This document shows positions 16,665 through 24,691 of a DNA stretch of 64,000 bases, piece after piece. The stretch's first letter is position 1. Every line of letters begins with the position of its first letter. A program made the translations under genes and the position numbers. This DNA is from Roseiarcus sp963836695. GTDB taxonomy: Bacteria > Pseudomonadota > Alphaproteobacteria > Rhizobiales > Beijerinckiaceae. The notes beneath the pieces were generated by a model. That model had not been told where the DNA came from, did not search any database, and saw only the letters and a program-made list of their open reading frames with translations. Location: the NCBI GenBank assembly GCA_963836695.1, contig CAWIKX010000025.1, positions 1-64,000 of the forward strand, in the 5' to 3' direction.

Positions 16665-18242
16665 TTATGCTTCAGCGGAAAGGAAATTAGGCCGCCCAAC
16701 GGGTGGGCGCACCGACCCCATCTTAAATTTGCGCCGTTCGACGGACGATGGAATTCTCAGGCTATCCCGATATTTGGCGACGGTGCGACGGGCCACAAGG
16801 ACATCCAGCTTGCGCAGGCGTTCGACGATCACGTCGTCCGACAACACTTCATGAGGGTCCTCGTTGTCAATCATCCGCCTGATGCGCTGGCGCACGGCTT
16901 CAGCCGAATGGGCCTGTCCCGCCTCGCTCGAGGCGATCGCCGCGGTGAAGAAATATTTCATCTCGAACAGGCCGCGCGGCGTCTGAATGAATTTATGCGC
17001 GGTGGCGCGCGAGACCGTCGACTCGTGCACGCCGATCGCTTCGCCGATCATCTTCAAGTTGAGCGGCCTTAAGCCCGACACGCCCTCTAGTAGGAACGAG
17101 TCCTGCCGGCGCACGATCTCGCTTGCGACGTTGAGGATCGTGCGGGCGCGCTGTTCGAGGCTCTTGGTCAGCCAGTTCGCCGCCTGCAGTTGGGTGGAGA
17201 TATATTGGCGGTCTTCGTCGCGCTTCGCGCCACGTCGGATTTCAGCCGCATAGACCTCGTTGACGAGCACCCGCGGCAAGGCGCGAGTATTGAGTTCTAT
17301 CCGCCAGCCGAGATCCTGCGCCGCCGTGACATGGACGTCGGGGATCGCCGGCGCAGCCGGCGGGTCACCGAAGGCGCGCCCGGGCTTCGGCTCGAGGCGC
17401 CGGATTTCGGCCAGCATGTCGCGCAAGTCCTCGTCGTCGACCCCGCAGACCCGGCGCAACAGCGGAAAGTCCCGCCTTGCGAGCGCCGGCAGATTTTCGA
17501 TGAAGGCCTGCATGGCCGGATCGAAGCGGTCGCGTTCCCTGAGCTGAAGGGCCAGGCACTCGCCGAGCGAGCGCGCGAACACGCCGGTCGGCTCGAGCGT
17601 CTGCATGCGCAGAAGCACGCTCTCGACATGGTCGACGTCGGCGCCGAGCCGTTCGGCGATTTCGGCGATCGAGCCGACAAAATATCCGGCCTCGTCCAGC
17701 GCGTCGATGAGCGCCGCGCCGATCATGGCTTCGGCCGGATCGGCAAGTATGACCGCGGCCTGACGTTCAAGATGGTCGCGGAGCGAAATGGGTTGGGCGA
17801 CATACGCCTCGAGGTCCGGGCTCTCCGCACCCTCATGTCCGGCGCCGACGCCCGTCCAGGAATTGGCGCTCAAGCCGTCGGCAGGCGCGGACGGGGACGG
17901 CGGCGCGGTTCGGTCCGCGTCAAAGGCGTTATCGACTTCCGTTCCGAGATTGGCAGCAAGATGGCCTACGTCCGTCTCCAGCGCCTCCCCCGCCCAATCG
18001 CCCGGTTCGGGGGACGATTCGGCAAAGCCGCCGCCTTGGGGCTCGGCCTGCTCGAGGTTCGGCTCCTCACGCTCCTCGCGCTCCTCCGCGCGCTCCAGCA
18101 GCGGGTTGCTCGCCAATTCGTTCTCGATGAACTGGGTCAGCTCGAGACTCGGCATCTGCAGCAGCTTGATCGCCTGCAGAAGCTGCGGCGTCAGAACCAT
18201 CCCCTGACTTTGCCGCAACGCCAATTTGGCCGAGAGCGCCAT
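16665..18242 (-). CDS. rpoN: RNA polymerase sigma-54 factor
   Basis: Sigma-54 of 525 residues. Region I is glutamine-rich (LRQSQGMVLTPQLLQAIKLL) and is followed by an acidic Glu/Asp stretch. The core-binding region and the helix-turn-helix (VHESTVSRATAHKFIQTP) come next. The C-terminal RpoN box reads ARRTVAKYRDSL and recognises the -24 element. It directs nitrogen, carbon and flagellar-type genes through enhancer-binding proteins. In many relatives lptB lies immediately upstream; here ahcY is divergent instead and lptB is 9.6 kb away. Confidence 0.95.
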   Translation of the reverse strand: MALSAKLALRQSQGMVLTPQLLQAIKLLQMPSLELTQFIENELASNPLLERAEEREEREEPNLEQAEPQGGGFAESSPEPGDWAGEALETDVGHLAANLGTEVDNAFDADRTAPPSPSAPADGLSANSWTGVGAGHEGAESPDLEAYVAQPISLRDHLERQAAVILADPAEAMIGAALIDALDEAGYFVGSIAEIAERLGADVDHVESVLLRMQTLEPTGVFARSLGECLALQLRERDRFDPAMQAFIENLPALARRDFPLLRRVCGVDDEDLRDMLAEIRRLEPKPGRAFGDPPAAPAIPDVHVTAAQDLGWRIELNTRALPRVLVNEVYAAEIRRGAKRDEDRQYISTQLQAANWLTKSLEQRARTILNVASEIVRRQDSFLLEGVSGLRPLNLKMIGEAIGVHESTVSRATAHKFIQTPRGLFEMKYFFTAAIASSEAGQAHSAEAVRQRIRRMIDNEDPHEVLSDDVIVERLRKLDVLVARRTVAKYRDSLRIPSSVERRKFKMGSVRPPVGRPNFLSAEA

Positions 18243-18445
18243 TCCTAAAGCCAGCCCTTCACCGCATCACATCTGGATTTCTTTGCTTGCAGCGGGCTCT
18301 CATAGCAGCATCTCCACCGTTGTCTAAGCAAGAATCGCGCCGCCGCCTTAATTTCATTCTAGGCGCTCGATGTGACACAAAATATCATGTTGCATATGTG
18401 TATTAACCGACTGCCCTCTACCTCGAGCGACGGGAGCAAAAATTG

Positions 18446-18465
18446 ATATAAAGACTTGCTTATAT
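18446..18465. promoter_or_regulatory. Imperfect palindrome upstream of ahcY, candidate operator
   Basis: ATATAAAGACTTGCTTATAT lies 68 bases before the ahcY start in the rpoN-ahcY intergenic region. Its outer six bases on each side are a perfect inverted pair. Palindromes with ATAAAG and CTTTAT halves are described for SahR/SamR-type regulators of methionine and SAH genes in proteobacteria, from memory, so this is a plausible site but unproven. The rest of the 290-base gap shows no convincing riboswitch fold by eye. Confidence 0.35.
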
Positions 18466-18532
18466 GTTTATTGCGCGTTTTCGCGACCCCTGCTAAGAAA
18501 CCGACCGTTATGAAAAAGGACATTCGCCGCCC

Positions 18533-19960
18533 ATGACCAAGACCTCCGCTACGCTCGTGAGCAACCCTCACGACTATACCGTCGCCGACATCAAGCTCGC
18601 GGACTACGGCCGCAAAGAGATCGCCATCGCCGAGACCGAGATGCCCGGTCTTATGGCTACCCGCGCCGAATACGCGAAGACCCAGCCGCTCAAAGGGGCG
18701 CGCATCGCCGGCTCCCTGCACATGACCATCCAGACCGCGGTCCTGATCGAGACGCTGAAGGCGCTCGGGGCCGACGTGCGCTGGGCCTCCTGCAACATCT
18801 ATTCGACCCAGGATCACGCGGCCGCGGCGATTGCGGCCGGCGGCACGCCGGTGTTCGCGGTCAAGGGCGAAAGCCTCAAGGACTATTGGGACTACACGCA
18901 TCGCATCTTCGAATGGGCGGACGGCGGTTCGCCCAACATGATCCTCGACGACGGCGGCGACGCCACGTTGCTCATCCACTTGGGCTCACGCGCCGAAAAG
19001 GGCGACACGAAATTCCTCGACACCGCCTCGAACGAGGAAGAGGAAGTGCTCTACGCCGCCATCAAGGCGCGGCTGAAAAGCCATCCCGGCTGGTATGGCC
19101 AGAACGCCAAGTCGATCCGCGGCGTGACCGAAGAGACGACGACCGGCGTCCATCGCCTCTACATCATGGCCAAGGAGGGCAGGCTCCTGTGGCCGGCGAT
19201 CAACGTCAATGACAGCGTGACCAAGTCGAAGTTCGACAATCTCTACGGCTGTCGCGAATCGCTGGTCGACGGCATTCGCCGCGGCACTGACGTCATGATG
19301 GCGGGCAAGGTCGCGATGGTCGCGGGCTTTGGCGACGTCGGCAAGGGCTCGGCCGCGTCCCTACGCAACGCCGGTTGCCGAGTGATGGTCTCCGAGGTCG
19401 ATCCAATCTGCGCGCTTCAGGCGGCGATGGAAGGCTACGAAGTCACCACGATGGAGGACGCCGCGCCGCGCGCCGACATTTTCGTGACCGCGACTGGCAA
19501 CGTCGACGTCATAACGATCGACCACATGCGCGCGATGCACGACCGCGCCATCGTCTGCAACATCGGCCACTTCGATTCTGAGATCCAGGTCGGGGCGCTC
19601 CGCAACATGAAATGGAACAACGTCAAGCCGCAGGTCGACGAGATCGAGTTCCCCGACGGCAAGAAGCTCATCCTTCTGTCGGAAGGGCGCCTGGTCAATC
19701 TCGGCAACGCGACAGGCCATCCCTCGTTCGTGATGTCGGCGTCGTTCACCAACCAGACGCTAGCCCAGATCGAGCTCTTCACTAAGCCCCGCCAGTACGA
19801 GAAGCAGGTCTACACCCTGCCCAAGCATCTCGACGAGAAGGTCGCCTCGCTGCACTTGGCGAAAGTCGGCGCCAAGCTCACCAAGATGACCCCCGAGCAG
19901 TCGAAATACCTCGGCGTCCCCGAGGCCGGCCCGTTCAAGGCGGAAACCTACCGGTACTGA
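18533..19960 (+). CDS. ahcY: Adenosylhomocysteinase
   Basis: S-adenosylhomocysteine hydrolase, 475 residues, which splits SAH to adenosine and homocysteine and so keeps methyltransferases active. Signatures are SLHMTIQTAVLIETL, ASCNIYSTQDHAAAA, the NAD-binding GFGDVGKGSAASLRNAG and the C-terminal FKAETYRY. Its last 67 bases are repeated, slightly altered, at 20931-20999 beyond the TIR gene. In rhizobia ahcY typically follows ptsH; here it lies about 7 kb before that cluster. Confidence 0.97.
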   Translation: MTKTSATLVSNPHDYTVADIKLADYGRKEIAIAETEMPGLMATRAEYAKTQPLKGARIAGSLHMTIQTAVLIETLKALGADVRWASCNIYSTQDHAAAAIAAGGTPVFAVKGESLKDYWDYTHRIFEWADGGSPNMILDDGGDATLLIHLGSRAEKGDTKFLDTASNEEEEVLYAAIKARLKSHPGWYGQNAKSIRGVTEETTTGVHRLYIMAKEGRLLWPAINVNDSVTKSKFDNLYGCRESLVDGIRRGTDVMMAGKVAMVAGFGDVGKGSAASLRNAGCRVMVSEVDPICALQAAMEGYEVTTMEDAAPRADIFVTATGNVDVITIDHMRAMHDRAIVCNIGHFDSEIQVGALRNMKWNNVKPQVDEIEFPDGKKLILLSEGRLVNLGNATGHPSFVMSASFTNQTLAQIELFTKPRQYEKQVYTLPKHLDEKVASLHLAKVGAKLTKMTPEQSKYLGVPEAGPFKAETYRY

Positions 19961-19961
19961 G
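19895..19961 (+). repeat. Imperfect direct repeat, copy 1 (ahcY 3' end)
   Basis: The final 67 bases of ahcY, from GAGCAGTCGAAATACC to the stop and one base beyond, are matched by a second copy about 1 kb downstream. The copies enclose the ahcY hairpin and the TIR gene. Confidence 0.85.
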
Positions 19962-19971
19962 TTCGGCCCCC

Positions 19972-20011
19972 CGGCGCCTCCCCCTTTTCCGGAAGGGGGG
20001 CTCCGGCGCCG
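19972..20011. terminator. Strong hairpin after ahcY
   Basis: GGCGCC at 19973-19978 pairs with GGCGCC at 20005-20010, and an inner CCCCCTT pairs with AAGGGGG around a short loop. No T-run follows on either strand, so it may be a shared or factor-aided terminator between convergent ahcY and the TIR gene. Confidence 0.6.
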
Positions 20012-20021
20012 CAGTTCACTT

Positions 20022-20822
20022 CTATGGCACTCTGACATGGCGAAGGATGCTGACCCCTTCAATAACGTCTGCCCCGGCAGATGACTCGATAACGGATTGG
20101 ATTAGGTTAAAAACATCCGACCGCGGAAGCTTGATGCCTGCAAGGCAGGCTATCGCCAATAGAAATAGGAATACGGCGCCTTTGAGCAGATTACGCGCGC
20201 TGGGCCGTCGTGCGAGAACGAGACCTGTGTGTGACGACACGTGGTTCGGCGGATCGCCAAAAGACCTCGGCTCGTCTGTGACAATCAATTCTGGCGTTGA
20301 TTCGATCGCATTCGATGCAGCTTGTACCGTGCGTTTCTCTCCGGCGCGGGAAGCGTAATCAGTCATAATCGCGCGTACGCCGTTAATTAGCCTTTTGATG
20401 TCGGAATTGAAGTTGGAGTCGGACAATTCGAGGCCTTGCATGTCGGTAAGCTTTTTCAGGGTCTCCGGGAGGTCTTCGGGTCTCGGCATCGGCGCGCCCT
20501 GAACAAGGGTTGGTATCACCGGGATGCTGCGCATTAGCGCTGTCTCAATCTCGACGCGAACATAGTCGCTGGGATTGTCGATCCGTCGCCGATTCTCTTG
20601 ATCCGTAGTCGAGGTCCAGTCCTTTCCAATGACTGCTATGAGTGCGTGGCAGACGGCCAGGCGCTGATTTAACGTTTCTGTGAAATCCGTTCCGAGCGGA
20701 GTGGAGTCGACATCAAAGAAAATGTTTTCGCTCCCGAGACTTCGGGCCAGACCGTTGCGAATGAGCCGCGCGGAAGCCGCACTACCCTCCCGCCGATAGC
20801 TGATGAAGACGCCGCCCCGCAT
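20022..20822 (-). CDS. TIR-domain protein with C-terminal membrane anchor
   Basis: Protein of 266 residues with a TIR domain at 1-150 and one predicted membrane helix at about 213-231 (GAVFLFLLAIACLAGIKL). The fold is marked by VFISYRREGS, IFFDVDSTPLGTDF, ALIAVIGKDW and YVRVEIETALMRSIPVIPTL. Glu 91 in VEIE sits where TIR NADases carry their catalytic Glu, so NAD cleavage is possible but not shown. The linker at 150-210 is polar. About 35 residues follow the helix. It is flanked by the two ahcY-end repeats and may be an acquired defence or signalling gene. Many bacterial TIR genes have no known role. Confidence 0.75.
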   Translation of the reverse strand: MRGGVFISYRREGSAASARLIRNGLARSLGSENIFFDVDSTPLGTDFTETLNQRLAVCHALIAVIGKDWTSTTDQENRRRIDNPSDYVRVEIETALMRSIPVIPTLVQGAPMPRPEDLPETLKKLTDMQGLELSDSNFNSDIKRLINGVRAIMTDYASRAGEKRTVQAASNAIESTPELIVTDEPRSFGDPPNHVSSHTGLVLARRPSARNLLKGAVFLFLLAIACLAGIKLPRSDVFNLIQSVIESSAGADVIEGVSILRHVRVP

Positions 20823-21491
20823 GCGATGCCCCCGCCCAAAAAGATTTCTAGCGCGAGCGCTATGGTTGCAAGTCTACGCCGGATTCTCGGGGGGCTGCTG
20901 TGATCTTCGTCACACCCCGCCATCAGCGTAGAGCAATCGAAATACCTCGGCGTCCCCGAGGGCCGACCCGTTCAAGGGCGGAAACCTACAGGTACTGAGG
21001 CGAGAGCAAGGCGCGGCGGCGCTTTCAAGCCAGCAATTCGCCGCCGCCATTAGCCTGCCAGGCCCGCGAAAGCGGGCATTCAGACTCCCAGAGCAGAACG
21101 CAATTCCGTCGAAGCGGGCTCTGTAGGCGCGGTCGCTGACCGCGCCGGCGGGGCTCCAATGGGCGTTCGTACGAACCCGTCTCACGACTGGCTATCGAGC
21201 GCGGCGACCAGGTCCCGGGTCAAACCCGAATGCGCTCTGCGCCAGATTCCACCTTGCGCGGGTATGACAAGCGCCCACAGCCCGCGATGTCGCGAGAACG
21301 ATCTGGGTTCCCACAATTCCTTTCGCACAATTCACACTCTGCAAGGAGCATCGCGCCGCGGTATCTTATGCTTACTGGAAGTATAATATTCAGCCAAGAA
21401 TATTTTAAATATATCTAAATGTTTTTACTGTTTCAATTACTCCTTCAGTAGACGGGGCGGTATTTTCTTTAGCAGGGGAGATCCTCAAAAC
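20823..21491. other. Gene-poor stretch with small hairpins
   Basis: Apart from the displaced ahcY end at 20931-20999, no gene is supported. Several short inverted repeats occur, for example GGCGCGGTC with GACCGCGCC near 21125-21150 and CGGGTC with a partner near 21215-21230. These resemble scattered intergenic palindromes of alphaproteobacteria. Confidence 0.4.
20931..20999 (+). repeat. Imperfect direct repeat, copy 2 (displaced ahcY 3' end)
   Basis: This copy differs from the ahcY end by three substitutions and two single-G insertions over 69 bases, so it is about 93 percent identical and no longer codes in frame. Such a duplicated gene 3' end on the far side of an inserted segment is what integration at a conserved 3' end would leave, though a local duplication is also possible. 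Confidence 0.85.
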
Positions 21492-22000
21492 ATGCGACAT
21501 GTTCTTGGCGCCGTGGCTACGATTCTGATCACCGGTCGCGTCGTCACGCTCTCGGCTTTCGCTGCCGATTTGGCCCCCCGCTGGTGAACTCGTCAGCGCC
21601 CGACTCGCTTGTGCCGCAGTCGGCGTTTTTCGTGGGTCTGGGAGGGGGCTTGGACTCGGCCAATTTCGGCAATCAGGATTGGACAAGGTAGTTCCCGACA
21701 AACGGAGTAAACGTTCCGTCCTGCGTAAATCCGCCCGACTGCGGAATGAGAAGACCGTTTTTGGCAGAGCCCATATCCAAGTAGCTGTAAGAAAGTTTAC
21801 CGCCCCACATCCACGGGGTGCCAAAAAAATGCTGGAAATATCCGGCTTGAACTGCGGGCGCGAGCGCCGTTCGAGTATCCAGGTCAAGACCGGTTGATCC
21901 TTGGGCGGAACCGATCTGCGGCGTAACGTGACCAAGGGTCGGCGGGGTAAAGGATGTTCCCTTGCCAAAGACGTTCTGAATACTCAGGCAATCACAGTGT
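21492..22000 (+). pseudogene. Outer-membrane beta-barrel protein gene with inverted interior
   Basis: On the plus strand, ATG 21492 opens a signal peptide (MRHVLGAVATILITG) ending in FAADLAP. After a one-base shift near 21580 it reads SLVPQSAFFVGLGGGLDSAN and FGNQD, then stops making sense at about 21683. The next part of the same protein type is on the minus strand, read from about 21985 back to 21683: NVFGKGTSFTPPTLGHVTPQ, QAGYFQHFFGTPWMWGGKL, SYLDMGSAKNGLL and FTPFVGNYLVQS. The simplest reading is an inversion of roughly 300 bases within one barrel gene. The C-terminal strands are absent. CAATCAGGATTG, a small palindrome, lies at the left junction. Confidence 0.65.
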
Positions 22001-22051
22001 CGATCAACGCGGCATTCTGAAACCTCCTTGGGGCTCGATTCGCGCGCGCGG

Positions 22052-22381
22052 CTATTCCGCGGCCTTATTGGCCCGTGACTTGAGATCGTCCGCCCAACCG
22101 CGACCGGGATCGCCACCCCAAAGCAGCCAGGCGATATAGCCTGCGGAGGGGTCGCTTTCGTCTCCCCATTCATGACTCATGGACGCCTTGTCGACCTCGT
22201 GTCGGGCGAAATAGGCGCTCATCGCGACGATGTCGCGCAAGCAGACGTCTCGGCGTTCCGCGAGCTGCTTTGCCCGATGAACGCCAACCGAGGTTCCGCC
22301 CCGATGGAATTTCTCGCGCAGCTCAAGCCCTCTTTTTGCAGCGGCTGCGACATCGGCCGGCGGGATGAGGCCCGGGTTCAC
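22052..22381 (-). CDS. Conserved small protein of unknown function
   Basis: 109 residues with an Ala/Arg-rich helical start (DVAAAAKRGLELREKFHRGG), then RDIVAMSAYFARHEVDKAS and DPSAGYIAWLLWGGDPGRGW. I have seen this composition in alphaproteobacterial and phage-linked small proteins, but I cannot name a function. Its ATG overlaps the stop of the TUDOR-like gene by 4 bases, so the two are co-translated. Confidence 0.6.
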   Translation of the reverse strand: MNPGLIPPADVAAAAKRGLELREKFHRGGTSVGVHRAKQLAERRDVCLRDIVAMSAYFARHEVDKASMSHEWGDESDPSAGYIAWLLWGGDPGRGWADDLKSRANKAAE

Positions 22382-22590
22382 TTGACCCTCCTCAACGCCG
22401 AGGGTTTGTGAGCCGCGACCTTGCCGGACTTTTCGGAGCGCACGACATATTCCGGATTGGCTTTAGAGGCCGCGACCTCATGGCCTTTGATCCTGCCGGG
22501 CGACGTCAGCTTGCGTTCGACGCGGCCAGCAGTTCCGCCGCCGCTCGATCGCCAGGCGACTTTGTCGCCGGTCTTGAGCTCCTTCGCCAT
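22378..22590 (-). CDS. Hypervirulence-associated TUDOR-domain protein (DUF2945)
   Basis: 70 residues beginning MAKELKTGDKVAWRSSGGGT, then GRVERKLTSP and a basic C-terminus VAAHKPSALRRV. This is the usual size and start of the DUF2945/HVA1 TUDOR family, whose members are small single-domain proteins of unclear role. The start at 22590 matches the family; an upstream ATG at 22620 adds ten atypical residues. Confidence 0.7.
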   Translation of the reverse strand: MAKELKTGDKVAWRSSGGGTAGRVERKLTSPGRIKGHEVAASKANPEYVVRSEKSGKVAAHKPSALRRVK

Positions 22591-22847
22591 GCCGTCCTCC
22601 AAATGAAGCCGGCTTCTCAATGCGCCGGAGGCCGGAAGGTTGCCGGAGGCCTGGCATTAAGGCGAAAGGCTCGACACCCACAATTCGTGTTGCACAAAAC
22701 AGAAATTGATGTTACAAGTTTCTTTCTCGCCAAACCGGCCATGCCGTATCTTCGAGAGCTGGGCCGACCACTGAAACCAAAGGAAGACGACACGGGTTTT
22801 TGCCAAGCGCTCCCAGGCAGGAGCAGAGAGTTTTAGCTGGAGCCGTT

Positions 22848-22952
22848 GTAACCCATTGAAAAGTCTCGATTTGGAAAAATAAACGCTAGTAAACGTTAGT
22901 AAATTTACTAGCGTTTACTAGCGTTTATGCGTATTTTACTCGCGTTTATTGG
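22848..22952. repeat. Dispersed palindromic repeat, copy A
   Basis: A core GTAACCCATTGAAAA at 22848-22862 is followed by a near-perfect palindrome at 22880-22927. Each 24-base arm holds two AAACGCTAGT-type units, with a single mismatch between arms and no loop. Another half unit follows. The same core and units occur at 54131-54237 in reverse, and the core alone at 46535. The copy lies between the HugZ-like gene and the small genes. Confidence 0.8.
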
Positions 22953-22986
22953 CGCTTAGGCCGCAACAGAGCCGCGCGTCCAGGCG

Positions 22987-23712
22987 CTAACCAGCCGCGA
23001 GAAGCTGTCTGAGATGCGCCCGCCATGCCTCGGGGTCGTGCGCCGGCGCTGCGAACTGGGCGCGGGCCGCGCGGGCCCCTGCCGCAAGGTCGAGGCCCTC
23101 GGCGTCGAGACCGATCGCCCGCCAGGTCGGGCGCGAAGCCTTGTGCCCCGAGAGGCGCGCGAGTTTGGCTTGGCCCAGCGCGTTCACCTCGACGATGAGC
23201 CCCTCTTCGGCCTCGGCCAATGCGACTTCGCCCTCGCCCGAGGCGAGGACTTCCGCCACGGTGAGCGGCGCGGCCCTGCCGAAGCCGCCGTTGAAATGGA
23301 CGTCGTCGATTCGAAGCCTGTAGAGCGAGAAATCGGCGAACCCGGCGTACAGCCCAGCCTTGGGATTGCGCTGTAAATACCGGGCCTTGGCGCGGGGCGC
23401 CGCCCATCGCTCGACTCGCCCGCTTAAAGTGACGCGCGGGTAGTTGAGCGGGTCGCCGCGTTCGTGGGCGCCGGTCAACAGGAGGGACGCGCGCGGGTCG
23501 TTGGCCAGGTTCCGGGTATGGCGGGATAGGGTCGACATGAGGAACAGAGGCGCGCCATCGAAATCGCTGGCGACGCCGACGAGCGTGGTCAGAGGCGCGC
23601 CTCCCGTCGGCTCGAGCGAGGCCAGTGCGCCGGTGCGAGCGAGCCGCATCAGCCGCTTGACGCCGGTGACGGCCGCAGGATGGACCTCATTCGAATCAGG
23701 GGCATTCGCCAT
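22987..23712 (-). CDS. Pyridoxamine 5'-phosphate oxidase-like protein (HugZ family)
   Basis: 241 residues with a split-barrel FMN-binding fold at 15-150 (LMRLARTGALASL, VGVASDFDGAPLFLMSTLS, HTRNLANDPRASLLL) and a C-terminal DUF2470-like domain (LNALGQAKLA type, here VNALGQAKLARLSGHKA). HugZ-type proteins degrade or bind heme, while others act on flavin or F420-like cofactors. A heme role is plausible but not shown. It stands alone, convergent with nothing, and its start is 265 bases from chvI on the opposite strand. Confidence 0.75.
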   Translation of the reverse strand: MANAPDSNEVHPAAVTGVKRLMRLARTGALASLEPTGGAPLTTLVGVASDFDGAPLFLMSTLSRHTRNLANDPRASLLLTGAHERGDPLNYPRVTLSGRVERWAAPRAKARYLQRNPKAGLYAGFADFSLYRLRIDDVHFNGGFGRAAPLTVAEVLASGEGEVALAEAEEGLIVEVNALGQAKLARLSGHKASRPTWRAIGLDAEGLDLAAGARAARAQFAAPAHDPEAWRAHLRQLLAAG

Positions 23713-23977
23713 GGCGGCCTTGACGCTTCGAGCGGATTGGAGTGAGACCTGTGTGGGGTCGAGTGGTCAAGAGCGATTTGGAGGCTTGATCGCGCCCTAC
23801 TTCGGTTGCTGGCCAACGGCTGCAACGTCATGGTAATCTTGCACAATTCGCCGGGCGTCCCATCTGTGGTCGGCCGGGTGGAAGGATCGCCCTCCTCGGA
23901 ACACATTCAGTCGATCAATGGTTTGAACTTTGAACCAGCCAGCCCAAGAGGCCGCAACAGACCAAAACGGGAGCTTC

Positions 23978-24676
23978 ATGCCCACCATCGCGCTGGTCGA
24001 CGACGACCGTAACATACTGACTTCTGTCTCGCTCTCGCTCGAGGCGGAGGGCTATCGGGTGCAGACTTACACCGACGGCGCGAGCGCGCTGGACGGTGTG
24101 AAAGCCAATCCGCCCGACCTCGCCATTTTCGATATCAAGATGCCCCGCATGGACGGAATGGAACTCCTGCGGCGGCTACGACAAAAGTCGGATCTGCCGG
24201 TCATTTTCCTGACGTCCAAGGACGAGGAGATTGATGAATTGTTCGGGCTCAAGATGGGCGCCGACGATTTCATCCGCAAGCCTTTCTCCCAGCGCCTTCT
24301 CGTCGAGCGGGTGAAGGCGATCCTTCGACGCTCCAATCCCAAGGACGCAGCCACCCAAAAGGAGACCGAAGCCAAGATCCTTGAGCGCGGCCGGTTGAAG
24401 ATGGATCCCGAGCGGCATACGTGCACGTGGGACAATACCGCGGTGACCCTAACGGTCACCGAGTTTCTTATTCTCCAAGCGCTGGCGACGAGGCCAGGCG
24501 TGGTCAAGAGCCGCAATGCTCTGATGGATGCGGCTTATGACGATCAGGTGTATGTTGACGACCGCACCATCGACAGCCACATCAAGCGATTGCGCAAGAA
24601 GTTCAAGGTAGTCGAACCGGATTTTGAAATGATCGAGACCCTTTACGGCGTAGGCTACCGATTTAAGGAAGGGTAG
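23978..24676 (+). CDS. chvI: Response regulator ChvI
   Basis: OmpR-type regulator of 232 residues. The receiver domain starts PTIALVDDDRNILTSVSLSL, has the phosphoacceptor Asp in IFDIKMPRMDG near residue 52, and Lys in FIRKPFS. The C-terminal winged helix ends RTIDSHIKRLRKKFKV and LYGVGYRFKEG. ATG 23978 has GGGAG 7 bases before it and gives the family's standard start; ATG 23930 would add 16 residues. With ChvG it controls envelope, acid response and exopolysaccharide genes in rhizobia and relatives. Confidence 0.93.
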   Translation: MPTIALVDDDRNILTSVSLSLEAEGYRVQTYTDGASALDGVKANPPDLAIFDIKMPRMDGMELLRRLRQKSDLPVIFLTSKDEEIDELFGLKMGADDFIRKPFSQRLLVERVKAILRRSNPKDAATQKETEAKILERGRLKMDPERHTCTWDNTAVTLTVTEFLILQALATRPGVVKSRNALMDAAYDDQVYVDDRTIDSHIKRLRKKFKVVEPDFEMIETLYGVGYRFKEG

Positions 24677-24691
24677 CGGCTCGGCTGGACA

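Noticed and set aside
18243..18532. SAH or SAM riboswitch upstream of ahcY
   Set aside because: I could not find the conserved pairing pattern of a known class by eye; only the palindrome was kept.
22880..22927. CRISPR array suspected from repeated AAACGCTAGT units
   Set aside because: Units are adjacent with no spacers and form a palindrome, which does not fit a CRISPR array.
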